Positions 13,507-22,690 are shown, numbered from the stretch's first letter. The stretch is DNA of 64,000 bases from Enterococcus faecalis 13-SD-W-01 (GCA_000415185.1 KE351679.1:16022-80021), one strand, 5' to 3'. Notes: a model not told the origin generated them from the sequence alone. Numbers and translations: made by a program.

Positions 13507-16500
13507 ATGTGGAAAGCAAAAATGTTTAATAAAAAACTAGCACTACTAACATTATTTTTGATGTTAGGGCAGCTATTTATCTCACCAAGTATTGTAATAG
13601 CAAAAACAGTTGAGCAAAATAAGAATACAGAAATTGTTCCATCTGAAAAGGGGCAAGATGAAACAGTTAATGAGATTGAATCAAATATTATTCTACCCGA
13701 TATATTAAAGAACGAGGTTTCTCTAATAGAAGATAACAAGTTAAATAGTAGTCCAAGCGAGAGCGAATTGCCAGTTGCCGAAACAGTTGGTGACTCGCTT
13801 TTTATTTTACCTGCTGGGATTGAAGTTAAGCAGGTAGATGGTGAGGCAATAGAAGAAGTGAATGGAGATTTTGATGATCGTTATACATTGAAGTATATTC
13901 TTGAACATGCGAAAAGCACGTCAGAACAAGCTAAAATGTTAGAAAAATCAGAAGAATATGCTCAACTACAAAATAACTTTACACGTTCCACAGGATTTAC
14001 AATTGAGAATGTTCGCACGATTGATCACCGCGTTTGGCGAAATATGCCTAACGGGACCAATTTTTTACACGACAAATTTTACATGTTTCGGATACGTGAA
14101 ACAGGTCAGATTGCTTTTTGTATTGAAGAAGGAGTGCCGCTTGTACTAGGTGGGGGAGCAACACAAGAAAATTTGACTCAACTTATTTCTAGTCCGCAAT
14201 TAAGAGAACGATTATCTTTAATCGCTTACTTTGGTTGGTATGGAAATTCAGATAAGTCAGATGATCAGTATGTAGCTGTACAACAGATGTCCTGGGAAGC
14301 TTTCGGAGGCGAAACACTATCAACGAGCGTACCAAATTATGCAACACGTAAACAAAATGCAGAAACTGAAATAACAAGATATTTTACAAAGCCTAGCTTT
14401 AATAATAGTAGAGTTACAATTAAGGCTGGAGAAACAATTACGTTAGCTGATTCTAATGGTGTTTTTTCAAACTTTGCAATGAATAATGTTACAAATACAG
14501 CGAATGTCACATTGCGCCAAGAAGGCAATAGACTTCATATTACAGCCAATGCGAACTCTAACAATTCAGGAGTAATAGCAATAGCTAGAATTCCTAGAGA
14601 ATTTGCGAATGCAGCTTTGGCTTATCGAGTTGGAAATGGTCAAAGAGTGGGCGTTCTTCATATTAGTGACCCTGAAGTGGTTATACTAAATATAGAAGTT
14701 CTAAAAAACGGCAATGCACGCATTCGCAAGGTCGATGAAACGACCAAACAACCGCTGGCAGGTGCCGTTTTTCGTTTTACTACGTCCAGTGGCCAAACAA
14801 GAGAAATCACGACAGGTTCGGATGGGTACGCTGCATGGAACGATTTATTGGTAGACACCAGGGTAACGATCCAGGAAATCCAAGCACCAAATGGCTACAT
14901 TCTGAATCGTAATCCGCAGACTATCACAATTAGAGCCAATGAAACGACTACCGTTACTTTTGATAACAAAGAGCAGCTAGCAAATCTAACAGTAATAAAA
15001 GAAGATGAAGAAACTGGAAATCAGCCACAAGGAGCTGCTTCTTTGTTTGGGGCAGTCTATGAATTGACTGATTCTAGTGGGAAGTCAGTTGGGAAACTGA
15101 CTATGGAAGACGTTGATGGTGTGTCCAAAGCAGAAATCAAAGGCTTAAAGCTGGGGACATATTATCTACAAGAAATAGAACCGCCAAAAGGGTACAATTT
15201 AGATCCAACCAGACATACGATTCACTTAACCTATGCAGGACAAAATGAGACTGTTGCTATTCATAGTCGAACTGTAACGGACCGAGTAATCAAAGGACAT
15301 GTTGAAGGGTATAAATTTGGTTCTCGTCCGCTCATTCCACCAACTATTCTGGAGAGAATCACGGAGACGAAAAACCAGGATATCAAGCCACCGTTAGAAG
15401 GAGTAGAGTTAACTGCGACGTCTCATACAACTGGACAGGAATACGTGGAAGTAACTGGAGAAAATGGCTATTTCAAATTTGAGAATCTGCCTTACGATAC
15501 GTATACTATCGAGGAAACGCAAGGCGTGGACGGCTATTTATTAATCGAACCTTTTGAAGTGACAATTACTGAAGAAGGTTATACTCACTTCTTTTTATTA
15601 GAAGATCGAATTATTGAGGCACGTCTGCATATTGTGAAGATTGATGAAGAGACAGGTGAAAATATTCCTTACGCTGGCGCACAATTCAAAATCTTTGATA
15701 CTTGGGCAAATGATGGTGAAGGAGCTTTCGTCTTTATGCAACGTCCAAACGATACAGAAAACACCAATATTTTTGAAACCAATGAAAAAGGTGAAATCGT
15801 CACAACAGAAAGTTTGGCTTGGGGATTGGAACGTTATGAATTGCATGAGGTCAAAGCGCCAGAAGGATACGTCCCGCTAGAAGAACCGATTGTTTTTAGT
15901 GTGACAGAAGAAGATGCTGAAGCACTGATTCGAATTGAAGTTCCTAATCGTTTAGCACGTCAAAATATTCAATTGATCAAACGGGACCGATTAAATGAGC
16001 GTCCGCTCGCAAATGTTCCGTTTCATTTGTATCAGTTAGAGAAAGACGAGGCAGGCGAATTAACCGAAGTATTGGTCGATGAGTATTTTACCGACGTAGA
16101 CGGGCAAATCGAAATTGAAGGATTGCCTTATGGAGAGTACAAATTTGTGGAAGGTGAACCGTTGGATGGCTATTTGCCATTGGAAGAGTCAATCGATTTT
16201 TTTGTCACGGTTGAAAATGACGGAGAGCTGATTGTTCTGGAAGCCTATAACGAACGAGAGGATTTGGTACTAACTTCGCTCTTTACAGATAGTGATGGAA
16301 ATAAAGAAGTCGATCCAACAATAGACAATCGTCTGAGAGATGTTGTTTGGATTGAAGGAGATGCAATTGAAATTGGGCATACTTACACAGTTTTCACTCA
16401 ATACAAAAATACTAAAACGGGAGAAGTTGTCAGCGAAGATACGTCAACTTACACTGCTAAGAGTAAAGAAGATGAATTTGAAGTCTTTTTAGATTTGTCT

Positions 16501-16797
16501 GCGGATACTTTAAAAGACGGTGATCAGTTAACTGCTACACATATCCTGTATTATGAAGAAGAGCAGGAAAACGAAGTAGGGCGAGAGGATGATTTGACTA
16601 ATAAAGAACAAACTGTCACATTTAAAACTCCGGAGCAACCAGAGCCTAAGGAAGAGGCGCCTGATAATCCTGAACCAAAACAAATCCAAGAAAGACTGCC
16701 AGAAACAGGTAGTGCACGTTCTATTCTAAGTGTGTTGGCAGGTATTTTGTTGATTGCATTTGTTGTTCTGATCTGGCTAAATAAATATAAAAAATGA
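13507..16797 (+). CDS. LPETG surface adhesin: thioester, Cna-B and TQ-type domains
   Basis: A 1096-residue sortase substrate. A signal peptide covers about residues 1-34. A thioester (TQXA-type) domain at about 150-320 has Cys205 in AFCIEEG and Gln259 in VQQMSW, the pair expected to form the reactive Cys-Gln thioester that bonds host or cell surfaces covalently. Five or so Cna-B/SpaA isopeptide repeats follow (about 400-920), each starting with an I-x-K-x-D type strand and ending E-x-x-x-P-x-G-Y. A C-terminal TQ ester-bond (VaFE) domain precedes LPETG at 1064-1068, a membrane helix and KKYKK-like tail. The start at ATG 13507 follows AGGAGG closely. This is likely ICE cargo for attachment or mating-pair formation. 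Confidence 0.88.
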   Translation: MWKAKMFNKKLALLTLFLMLGQLFISPSIVIAKTVEQNKNTEIVPSEKGQDETVNEIESNIILPDILKNEVSLIEDNKLNSSPSESELPVAETVGDSLFILPAGIEVKQVDGEAIEEVNGDFDDRYTLKYILEHAKSTSEQAKMLEKSEEYAQLQNNFTRSTGFTIENVRTIDHRVWRNMPNGTNFLHDKFYMFRIRETGQIAFCIEEGVPLVLGGGATQENLTQLISSPQLRERLSLIAYFGWYGNSDKSDDQYVAVQQMSWEAFGGETLSTSVPNYATRKQNAETEITRYFTKPSFNNSRVTIKAGETITLADSNGVFSNFAMNNVTNTANVTLRQEGNRLHITANANSNNSGVIAIARIPREFANAALAYRVGNGQRVGVLHISDPEVVILNIEVLKNGNARIRKVDETTKQPLAGAVFRFTTSSGQTREITTGSDGYAAWNDLLVDTRVTIQEIQAPNGYILNRNPQTITIRANETTTVTFDNKEQLANLTVIKEDEETGNQPQGAASLFGAVYELTDSSGKSVGKLTMEDVDGVSKAEIKGLKLGTYYLQEIEPPKGYNLDPTRHTIHLTYAGQNETVAIHSRTVTDRVIKGHVEGYKFGSRPLIPPTILERITETKNQDIKPPLEGVELTATSHTTGQEYVEVTGENGYFKFENLPYDTYTIEETQGVDGYLLIEPFEVTITEEGYTHFFLLEDRIIEARLHIVKIDEETGENIPYAGAQFKIFDTWANDGEGAFVFMQRPNDTENTNIFETNEKGEIVTTESLAWGLERYELHEVKAPEGYVPLEEPIVFSVTEEDAEALIRIEVPNRLARQNIQLIKRDRLNERPLANVPFHLYQLEKDEAGELTEVLVDEYFTDVDGQIEIEGLPYGEYKFVEGEPLDGYLPLEESIDFFVTVENDGELIVLEAYNEREDLVLTSLFTDSDGNKEVDPTIDNRLRDVVWIEGDAIEIGHTYTVFTQYKNTKTGEVVSEDTSTYTAKSKEDEFEVFLDLSADTLKDGDQLTATHILYYEEEQENEVGREDDLTNKEQTVTFKTPEQPEPKEEAPDNPEPKQIQERLPETGSARSILSVLAGILLIAFVVLIWLNKYKK

Positions 16798-16822
16798 TAA
16801 ACAAAACCGTTCCATTAATTAA

Positions 16823-16852
16823 TTGAATTGAAATGGAAAGGCATGTTATAAT
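16823..16852 (+). promoter_or_regulatory. Promoter of antisense (antitoxin) RNA
   Basis: TTGAAT at 16823-16828 and TATAAT at 16847-16852 are 18 bases apart, and TG lies one base before the -10 (TGTTATAAT). Transcription to the right from about 16860 yields an RNA with no gene, overlapping the toxin transcript of the opposite strand. Confidence 0.65.
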
Positions 16853-16859
16853 GAGAATG

Positions 16860-16985
16860 AAAAAGGAACTGCGCTAACAGTTCCCTTTTGACAGCACCGT
16901 TTAAGACGGTGGCTCAGTTAAATCAGATACAAAAGGTAACCGTTCAAACTGGCTAAGTTTAAATTGCGGTTACTTTTTGTCGCTT
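16860..16985 (+). ncRNA. Putative type I antitoxin RNA
   Basis: The transcript from the 16823 promoter would contain three stems: GGAACTG with CAGTTCC (about 16864-16887), CACCGT with ACGGTG (about 16895-16913), and GTAACCG with CGGTTAC (16936-16973) followed by TTTTT as terminator. CAGCACCGTTTAAGACGGTG is typical of the RNAs opposite holin-like toxin genes in enterococci and lactobacilli. It is complementary to the 3' end of the toxin message, including the toxin stop codon. Confidence 0.6.
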
Positions 16986-17053
16986 TTGTTGCTGATCGTC
17001 AGAACCAATGTTGCAAAAGCTAATGCAAACATCAGAGCTTCAAAAACAGATAA
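16970..17053 (-). pseudogene. Holin-like type I toxin, start codon TTA (degenerate)
   Basis: On the minus strand the frame reads LSVFEALMFALAFATLVL and then TISNKSDKK, 27 residues: a short hydrophobic helix with a basic tail, matching the putative holin-like toxin (Hol_Tox) family, which typically opens M-S-V-x-E-A-L. The ribosome site AGAAAGGA and a six-base spacer place the start exactly at the TTA of 17053-17051, where ATG or TTG is expected. The toxin may therefore be silenced by a single change, or translation may depend on an unusual start. It has its own minus-strand promoter and an overlapping antisense RNA. Confidence 0.6.
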
Positions 17054-17150
17054 GCTTATTCCTTTCTAGGGATTAAGCCACAAATCAACATAGGCGTCAC
17101 CCCATTTCTATTGGGATTAGCCACCGCATAAACTTTACTGTCTGATAATA

Positions 17151-17159
17151 ATTATAGCA
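17151..17159 (-). promoter_or_regulatory. Promoter of the holin-like toxin transcript
   Basis: On the minus strand TGCTATAAT (17159-17151) is a perfect extended -10. The leader that follows carries CCCAATAGAAATGGGG and GACGCC hairpin elements and a short leader frame (MLICGLIPRKE) ending just before the toxin frame, a layout usual for these type I toxin messages. Confidence 0.6.
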
Positions 17160-17160
17160 T

Positions 17161-17212
17161 ATAGACCTAGTTATAAACTTGAAAACTCAAGAATAACTAG
17201 GTCTATTTTTTT
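17161..17212 (+). terminator. Perfect 14-base stem terminator
   Basis: ATAGACCTAGTTAT (17161-17174) pairs with ATAACTAGGTCTAT (17193-17206), followed by T residues. It would stop plus-strand transcription before the transfer genes. On the minus strand it lies just upstream of the toxin -10 element. Confidence 0.75.
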
Positions 17213-17240
17213 GCCTAAAAATAAGGAATAAGGAGGAAAC

Positions 17241-18227
17241 ATGAAATTAAAAAAGATTACAAAGAAGGAGAAAAAAGAAAAGGCGCCAAAGACAAAACGC
17301 CTTTCTCAGAAAAAAGCGAATCGCCTGGTATTTTCAGTTTTTAGTGTCATAGCTATTTCTTCGGTTGTTGGTGTCGTTCGAGCAAATGTTGTCGCCACTA
17401 ATTTTGAAAACTTAGCAAATAAAGTGGAAAAGATAAGCGGAAAAATGCCAGAAGAACAGAGTAATCAAGAGTCATACGATTACGCTGCTCTTTCTTTTTA
17501 TGCAACAAATTTTGTCAAAGAATATATGGGTTATGATGCGTCTGCAGACGAGGACAAGAAAAAAGAGCGCTTAGAGCGTTTATCCGATTATTTATCTATG
17601 GATGTTGAAACGATTGATGAAACAGGAAAAACAGTACTCGATTTTTCAAGGAAATTTAAAGAAGCTGCATTAGTCCAAGTAAAAGAAGAAAGTGACTGTT
17701 TACTTGTTTATGTAAATGTTACCTATGATGTAACTATGGAAGATAAAACAGAAACGATTACGCAAGACATGGTATTGCCGATTCAGACGAAAAACCAGTT
17801 GTTCTCGATCGTCAGCAGACCTTACTTTTTAGCTGCTGCGTTGCCACAAGGAAAAACTGAAGCATTGAAACAAGGAGAAGAGCGTATAGAAGTGCCTACT
17901 AAAGAAAAAGAAGCGATTGAGGAATTTCTAGCAATGTTCTTTGAAAAATATGCCAATGCTGATAAACAAGAAATGATGCTCTTGATGAAAGAACCTGTCC
18001 AGACAACTGGAACAACTGAATTTGTTTCTGTAGATTTCAATGAAGCTCATTATTTTGAAACCAATCAAGAAGACGTTCAAGGAGTACAAGTGTCTGTTAC
18101 TTTTGCAGACAAGAAAACGAGTTTGACCCACACAGAAGATTTTTCTCTTTGGATCACACAGACAGAAAACTCATATTTTGTGAATACACTAAAACATTAT
18201 TTTACGGAAGAGGAAGGTAATTTATGA
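17241..18227 (+). CDS. tcpC: TcpC/ConB-like transfer channel protein
   Basis: A 328-residue bitopic membrane protein of the TcpC/Orf13/ConB family, the Gram-positive counterpart of VirB8. It starts at ATG 17241 behind AAGGAGG. The N-terminus is very basic, one membrane helix lies at about 30-50 (LVFSVFSVIAISSVVGVV), and two NTF2-like domains follow outside (about 75-205 and 220-325). VirB8-type proteins nucleate the channel. The order tcpC-tcpD-tcpE-VirB4-tcpH matches ICEBs1 conB-conC-conD-conE-conG and pCW3 rather than Tn916. It overlaps the next gene by four bases. Confidence 0.88.
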   Translation: MKLKKITKKEKKEKAPKTKRLSQKKANRLVFSVFSVIAISSVVGVVRANVVATNFENLANKVEKISGKMPEEQSNQESYDYAALSFYATNFVKEYMGYDASADEDKKKERLERLSDYLSMDVETIDETGKTVLDFSRKFKEAALVQVKEESDCLLVYVNVTYDVTMEDKTETITQDMVLPIQTKNQLFSIVSRPYFLAAALPQGKTEALKQGEERIEVPTKEKEAIEEFLAMFFEKYANADKQEMMLLMKEPVQTTGTTEFVSVDFNEAHYFETNQEDVQGVQVSVTFADKKTSLTHTEDFSLWITQTENSYFVNTLKHYFTEEEGNL

Positions 18228-18448
18228 ATATCACGAATTTAGATAACTTTTTGAGAACCAGTTTTGTCACTATTTTAGCTTTCGGTGTCATTCTACTGAT
18301 CTTAAAACATTGGAGAGGCGCTGAATGGCTTAAAATTATTTCAGTTATTTTGATTGCTTTGATCCTGAATGATTTTGCTACCAATCAAGGAGGAAATGTT
18401 TTTAATCTTGTACGATGGGTACTGACGCTATTTGGTATCAGAATGTGA
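18224..18448 (+). CDS. tcpD: TcpD/ConC-like small membrane protein
   Basis: A 74-residue protein overlapping tcpC by ATGA. Two hydrophobic segments (about 13-28 and 34-48) are followed by a short C-terminal amphipathic part. Size, topology and position between the VirB8-like and TcpE-like genes fit TcpD/ConC, a channel component of uncertain role. Assignment depends mainly on gene order because the family is short and variable. Confidence 0.75.
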   Translation: MNITNLDNFLRTSFVTILAFGVILLILKHWRGAEWLKIISVILIALILNDFATNQGGNVFNLVRWVLTLFGIRM

Positions 18449-18455
18449 GGGGAAA

Positions 18456-18845
18456 ATGAAGTATTACGATTATTCACGAGGATTAAAAGCCCCTTACTCC
18501 TTACAAGTTATACGATCACCGAAAGGAAAAGTCGTATGGGTATTTGCTCAACCATTAAATCTTTCTTATGTATTGATGCTATTTTTTTGGCTAATCATAA
18601 TTGGTATTTTTTGGATGAATGTTTCTTTACCAACAATTTTCGGTATCGATTTAAATTTATTGGTGATGTTGTATCTGCCAAATAAAATTGCACGTTGGTA
18701 TTCTGAAACGGAACTCGATGGAAAATCAGCTAATCTTTTTCTCAAAGATTTTTTTATTTACCTTCTGAATTTCGTTGTTGATCAGCGCCCCATTATTGCA
18801 TTTGAACGAGTCAAGGAACTAGAAGAAATTTCATTTAAAAGATAG
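18456..18845 (+). CDS. tcpE: TcpE/ConD-like membrane protein
   Basis: The ATG at 18456 is preferred because GAGGGG lies just before it; a frame start at 18432 overlaps tcpD without a ribosome site. The 129-residue protein has the TcpE family plan: a short N-terminus (YDYSRGLKAPYSLQ), a PKGK turn, two adjacent membrane helices at about 42-85 and a soluble tail. Homologues (Tn916 Orf17, ICEBs1 ConD, pCW3 TcpE) are membrane parts of the transfer channel. The VirB4-like ATPase gene follows after nine bases. Confidence 0.82.
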   Translation: MKYYDYSRGLKAPYSLQVIRSPKGKVVWVFAQPLNLSYVLMLFFWLIIIGIFWMNVSLPTIFGIDLNLLVMLYLPNKIARWYSETELDGKSANLFLKDFFIYLLNFVVDQRPIIAFERVKELEEISFKR

Positions 18846-18854
18846 GAGAATGAT

Positions 18855-21359
18855 ATGCAACTTGAATATCCGTTGTTAGAGACCATGAAGAAAAACATGG
18901 TCCTAACTCAAGAAAAATCAGCGATTGCTTATTACAGGGTACGTTCTGAAACAGTAATGCTGACGGATTTTGAAAAGAAACAAAAGACAAAGAAAAAAGT
19001 TGCCCGTGCGCTAAAAAGGTTAAAAACAAGCGGCGGGTTTGAGATCAACTTATTACCCGTGAATGCAGATATCCGCGGGAAAATGGGAGCAATGCGTTCA
19101 TTGATCGATCCAAAAAACTATGCAGTGGGCGTTGATAAACTAAAGAAAACAGCGATGATGTTAGAAAATGAGATGGGCATGGTTTATGAATATGCTTGGA
19201 TTATTGGCGTACCGCTAGTCAAGAAAGATATTGCAATCGATTTGAAAGAAAATGTGACAAGAGCATTGAACCATGTGACCGAAACCGTTGTGACAGGATT
19301 AGGCTTTGATCTGGCATTAGAAGAGGAGTGGTATAAAAATTACCAGGAACAAGAACAGGAAGTATATCAGAATCTATCAGAACTTTTAGTCGAACGACTG
19401 ACAGAAGATGAATTGTATTACTACCAAGCTTATCAGTTTTTGAAAAATATCCCTCATGAACGCCAAGATATTTTAGCCAGTCAAAACCTTGATAATTTGA
19501 TGGCAACAAAAATCAATCCTGTTTTCTCAGGTGGATTGAAATTCCAATGTGAAGAAGGAGAAAGTTACGTTTCCTATTTGCCTGTTGGAGATATGGGTGT
19601 TTTTTTAGATGGGAACCATTTACTGGAAATCGTCCAAAAGATGCCTTTTCCAGTTGAAGTTAAAATACAGGCGGATTTTGCTGAAAGTAAGGGACAGTTA
19701 GCTTTATCTGGACGTTCTTCTAGAGCACGAACGAGAACCAAAAATATTATGCAAGAAGCCCATTTAGCAGGATCAAAACAAAAGCGAAAAATTGTCGAAG
19801 GACAAGCTTCTTTAGATGACTTAGATCAAAAAATCGATGATGGCGTCGATATTATCGATTGGAAAGCTTACCTGGTTGTTTGTGGAAGTTCCAAGAAGCA
19901 AATGCAAGCGCGTAAAAAATATCTGATCAATCGATTTGATGGATTAGGAATTCCCTTATTAAAAGCAACGTTTGATAATCCATATCTTTTCCAATCCACA
20001 TTGTTTGGTAATTTTCTGCGAATGAAAGAGAAAAAATGGCAACATACCAGTACAATCGAATCATTTGCGGAGCTGAATTTTTTCACGTCGCTGAAAGCTG
20101 GTACCAGTCTAGGTTATTATTTTGGACGTGTAGATACGACTTTAGAAGAAAAAGAAGACCGAAAGAGTATTATTCTTAATTCGAAAAATTTGATTTATAT
20201 GAATATGTTTTTAGCGAACAAACAAGATGTGATAGGTAAGAAAACCAATAATCCACATTGGGCACTGACTGGAGACACTGGAAATGGGAAATCCGTCACG
20301 GCCAAAAAATTATTTATGGAATGTGCAACATTAAAAGATCGAGTATTGTATATCGATCCAAAAAAAGAAATGCGCCGACAATTCATGCGAACAATCAATG
20401 ATCCAACATACCAGAAAAAATATCCTTTAGATGCTGCATTTGTCCGCTCCTTTAATTTTGTGACCTTAGATGTTCGGGACAAGAAAAATAGAGGTGTCTT
20501 GGACCCAATTGTTTTGTTCGATGAAACAGAAGCGATTGCGACCGCAAAAGCTATGTTAACCAATATTTACGAAGGAACCTGGAACTTGAAACAAAAAACG
20601 GAAATCAATGAGACGATTGCCGCAGTAGTGAAGGAACGAAAATCGGGTAATAAAGTTGGTTTCTGGCACGTAATCGAGCGGTTAGCTAAAAGTCCTATTC
20701 CTGATGTAGAGGATATGGGGCGTTTTTTACTTTCAACAATTAAAGAATCCATTTTAGAACTTGCTTTTTCTCATGGCGAAACACCAGGGTTATCCTTCGA
20801 AAAGAAAGTCACCATTTTAGAAATTGAAGATTTAGATTTACCAACAGATAAAAATGAGCATATGGATGAAAACAAACGATTGTCTGTCACATTGATGTTT
20901 GCTTTAGGAACGTTCTGTTCGAAATTTGGTTCAAGAAATTCTAAAGAAGAAACCGTGACATTCTTTGATGAAAGCTGGATCTTCCAATCGTCTCCAGAAG
21001 GAAAAGCAATCTTGAAATCGATGAAGCGGATTGGACGTTCCTTCAATAACTTTTTAGTCTTGATCACTCAATCAGTGAATGATTTAGATGATAAAGAAGA
21101 CGGTACAGGATTTGGAACGGTGATCTGTTTCGATGAAGTACAGAATCGTGAAGGCATATTGAGTTATTTGAATCTGCCAAACAATGAGCAGAACATGAAA
21201 TGGGTTTCGAATATGGTACAGGGACAATGTTTGCTGAAAGATATGTTTGGGCAAACAAATCGAGTAGTCGTTCATGTGCTTTTTGAGGAATGGTTGGAAT
21301 TATTCAAAACAGTTGATGATACTGAGGCTTCAGTTATGGAGAATCGCTTTGCTGTATAG
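18855..21359 (+). CDS. VirB4-type conjugation ATPase (Orf16/ConE-like)
   Basis: An 834-residue cytosolic/peripheral ATPase that powers the transfer channel. Walker A GDTGNGKSVTAKK lies at about 473-485 and Walker B TVTFFDESWIF near 700, followed by FLVLITQSVNDL. The N-terminal half is the typical VirB4 domain. Length is as expected for Tn916 Orf16, ICEBs1 ConE and pCW3 TcpF, so the gene seems intact. ATG 18855 follows a TAGGAGAATG ribosome site. The truncated tcpH gene follows after 14 bases. Confidence 0.92.
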   Translation: MQLEYPLLETMKKNMVLTQEKSAIAYYRVRSETVMLTDFEKKQKTKKKVARALKRLKTSGGFEINLLPVNADIRGKMGAMRSLIDPKNYAVGVDKLKKTAMMLENEMGMVYEYAWIIGVPLVKKDIAIDLKENVTRALNHVTETVVTGLGFDLALEEEWYKNYQEQEQEVYQNLSELLVERLTEDELYYYQAYQFLKNIPHERQDILASQNLDNLMATKINPVFSGGLKFQCEEGESYVSYLPVGDMGVFLDGNHLLEIVQKMPFPVEVKIQADFAESKGQLALSGRSSRARTRTKNIMQEAHLAGSKQKRKIVEGQASLDDLDQKIDDGVDIIDWKAYLVVCGSSKKQMQARKKYLINRFDGLGIPLLKATFDNPYLFQSTLFGNFLRMKEKKWQHTSTIESFAELNFFTSLKAGTSLGYYFGRVDTTLEEKEDRKSIILNSKNLIYMNMFLANKQDVIGKKTNNPHWALTGDTGNGKSVTAKKLFMECATLKDRVLYIDPKKEMRRQFMRTINDPTYQKKYPLDAAFVRSFNFVTLDVRDKKNRGVLDPIVLFDETEAIATAKAMLTNIYEGTWNLKQKTEINETIAAVVKERKSGNKVGFWHVIERLAKSPIPDVEDMGRFLLSTIKESILELAFSHGETPGLSFEKKVTILEIEDLDLPTDKNEHMDENKRLSVTLMFALGTFCSKFGSRNSKEETVTFFDESWIFQSSPEGKAILKSMKRIGRSFNNFLVLITQSVNDLDDKEDGTGFGTVICFDEVQNREGILSYLNLPNNEQNMKWVSNMVQGQCLLKDMFGQTNRVVVHVLFEEWLELFKTVDDTEASVMENRFAV

Positions 21360-21373
21360 GAAGGAGGCAAGAA

Positions 21374-22114
21374 ATGAAGTATTTGATTGATAGTTATGAT
21401 GCTTATACAGTAGGCGGCGGCTTACTTGATAAAGGTTGGCAAGCTGTGAACTGGTTTTTTGTAGGCGTTCCTTTTTTTATACTGAAGCTGTGTGTTTCTT
21501 TCTTCCTATTTTGTGAAAGTGTGTTGAACCAATCAGATTATTTTGTCGCAAGGCAAACCGAAGCTTATGAGATGTCTGTAAAAATTTTAAATAATTTTGG
21601 AGGTACTCGCTTTGGTTCAGGTACATTGATGGGATTGGCAATCATGTTTAGTGCCTATTATTTATTGGTCAATTTCTTCTCGAACCGACATAATTTTACA
21701 AAAGTATTGCTTCATTATGCCGTAGTATTTTTACTGTTTTTTGGCTGGTTTGGTCAAGTTTCTTCAACCAATCAAAATGGGCATGTGACCAGGCAAGACG
21801 TGCCTATTTTTATCATTAAGTCATTAAATGGCATTGCTTCTTCCATTCGAAGCAACTTCCTTTCAGGTACCAGCTATGAATCAGGTGCGGATCAAAGCAG
21901 CATGTTTGATGCGACGATTCAACAAACCTTTAATTATGTAAATAGTGGCTCGTTAGACGGGACAATGCCAAATGGTCAAAAACTAGACGAAAAAAAATTA
22001 TTACAAGAACCTGGTTTATCAGAAAGTGACAAAGAAACATTTCTGAAAGAAAGAGACAAGTATACGCAATCCACCAAAGACGATTTCTTCCATTCGAGAA
22101 ATCGATCTGGATGA
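21374..22114 (+). pseudogene. tcpH: TcpH/ConG-like channel protein, C-terminus deleted
   Basis: Only about the first 235 residues of a TcpH/ConG/Orf15-type protein remain; intact homologues are several times longer with about six or more membrane helices and a large soluble domain. Visible membrane segments lie near 25-47, 76-96 and 108-125. Near 22080-22095 the sequence changes to integrase coding DNA in another frame, and the reading ends with the foreign residues HSRNRSG. ATG 21374 follows GGAAGGAGG. Since this protein is essential in related elements, the channel is probably not functional from this copy. Confidence 0.82.
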
Positions 22115-22601
22115 ACGTTCGCTTGCGATTATTCGAAATAGGATTCAAATAAATGAAGCGAGGCAAAAAGAAATGAGGCAACGAGCAAAAGGGACTTTTA
22201 TAAAGACGTATCAGCGAAAGAACCAGGCGCCCTATCACAAAAAGGTTAAAGCTTCTGAAAAATTTCTTTTCTCAAATACGATTTTCCAGACACAAAATGG
22301 TACGCCAGTCGTTTATCATTCGTTTAATGAATTTATGAATGGACGTGGTAATAATAAAAAACCAGTGAAATGTGTGAAAGATATCTTAAGAGAAAATTAT
22401 CCAGAGTTTAATAAGCACGTTACTACTCATACTTTTCGCTACACACATATTTCTCTTTTAGCTGAAGCTGGTGTCCCCATCAAAGCCATCATGGATCGTG
22501 TCGGTCATTCCAACATGAAAACAACATTGGAAATTTACAACCAGGTGTCTAGTGCAACGAAAGAAAAAGTGATCCAAGAAGTCGATTCTTGGATTTTTTA
22601 G
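22086..22601 (+). pseudogene. Tyrosine integrase, C-terminal fragment
   Basis: The last 170 or so residues of a tyrosine recombinase, joined to truncated tcpH. It keeps HTFRYTHISLLAEAG (the H-x-x-R box), GHSNMKTTLEIYNQV (second His box and the nucleophile Tyr) and a typical helical tail, but lacks the first catalytic Arg and the arm- and core-binding domains. The reading frame continues from ISSIREIDLDERSLAII at the junction; the ATG at 22173 is only internal. An internal deletion between tcpH and int explains the arrangement. The integrase end marks the right end of the element, next to hemW. Confidence 0.85.
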
Positions 22602-22645
22602 TGGATTTGTTTGCCAAATACGTTTAGTATGCGTATATAAGAGTG

Positions 22646-22671
22646 GTCGAAAATCGGTACGACTTTTCGAC
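22646..22671. repeat. Inverted repeat at the element-chromosome border
   Basis: GTCGAAAA at 22646-22653 and TTTTCGAC at 22664-22671 lie between the integrase stop and the hemW ribosome site. Being next to an integrase 3' end, this is a candidate attachment-site core or arm. It could equally belong to the chromosome. Confidence 0.35.
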
Positions 22672-22690
22672 GTAAGGAGAACGAAAACAA

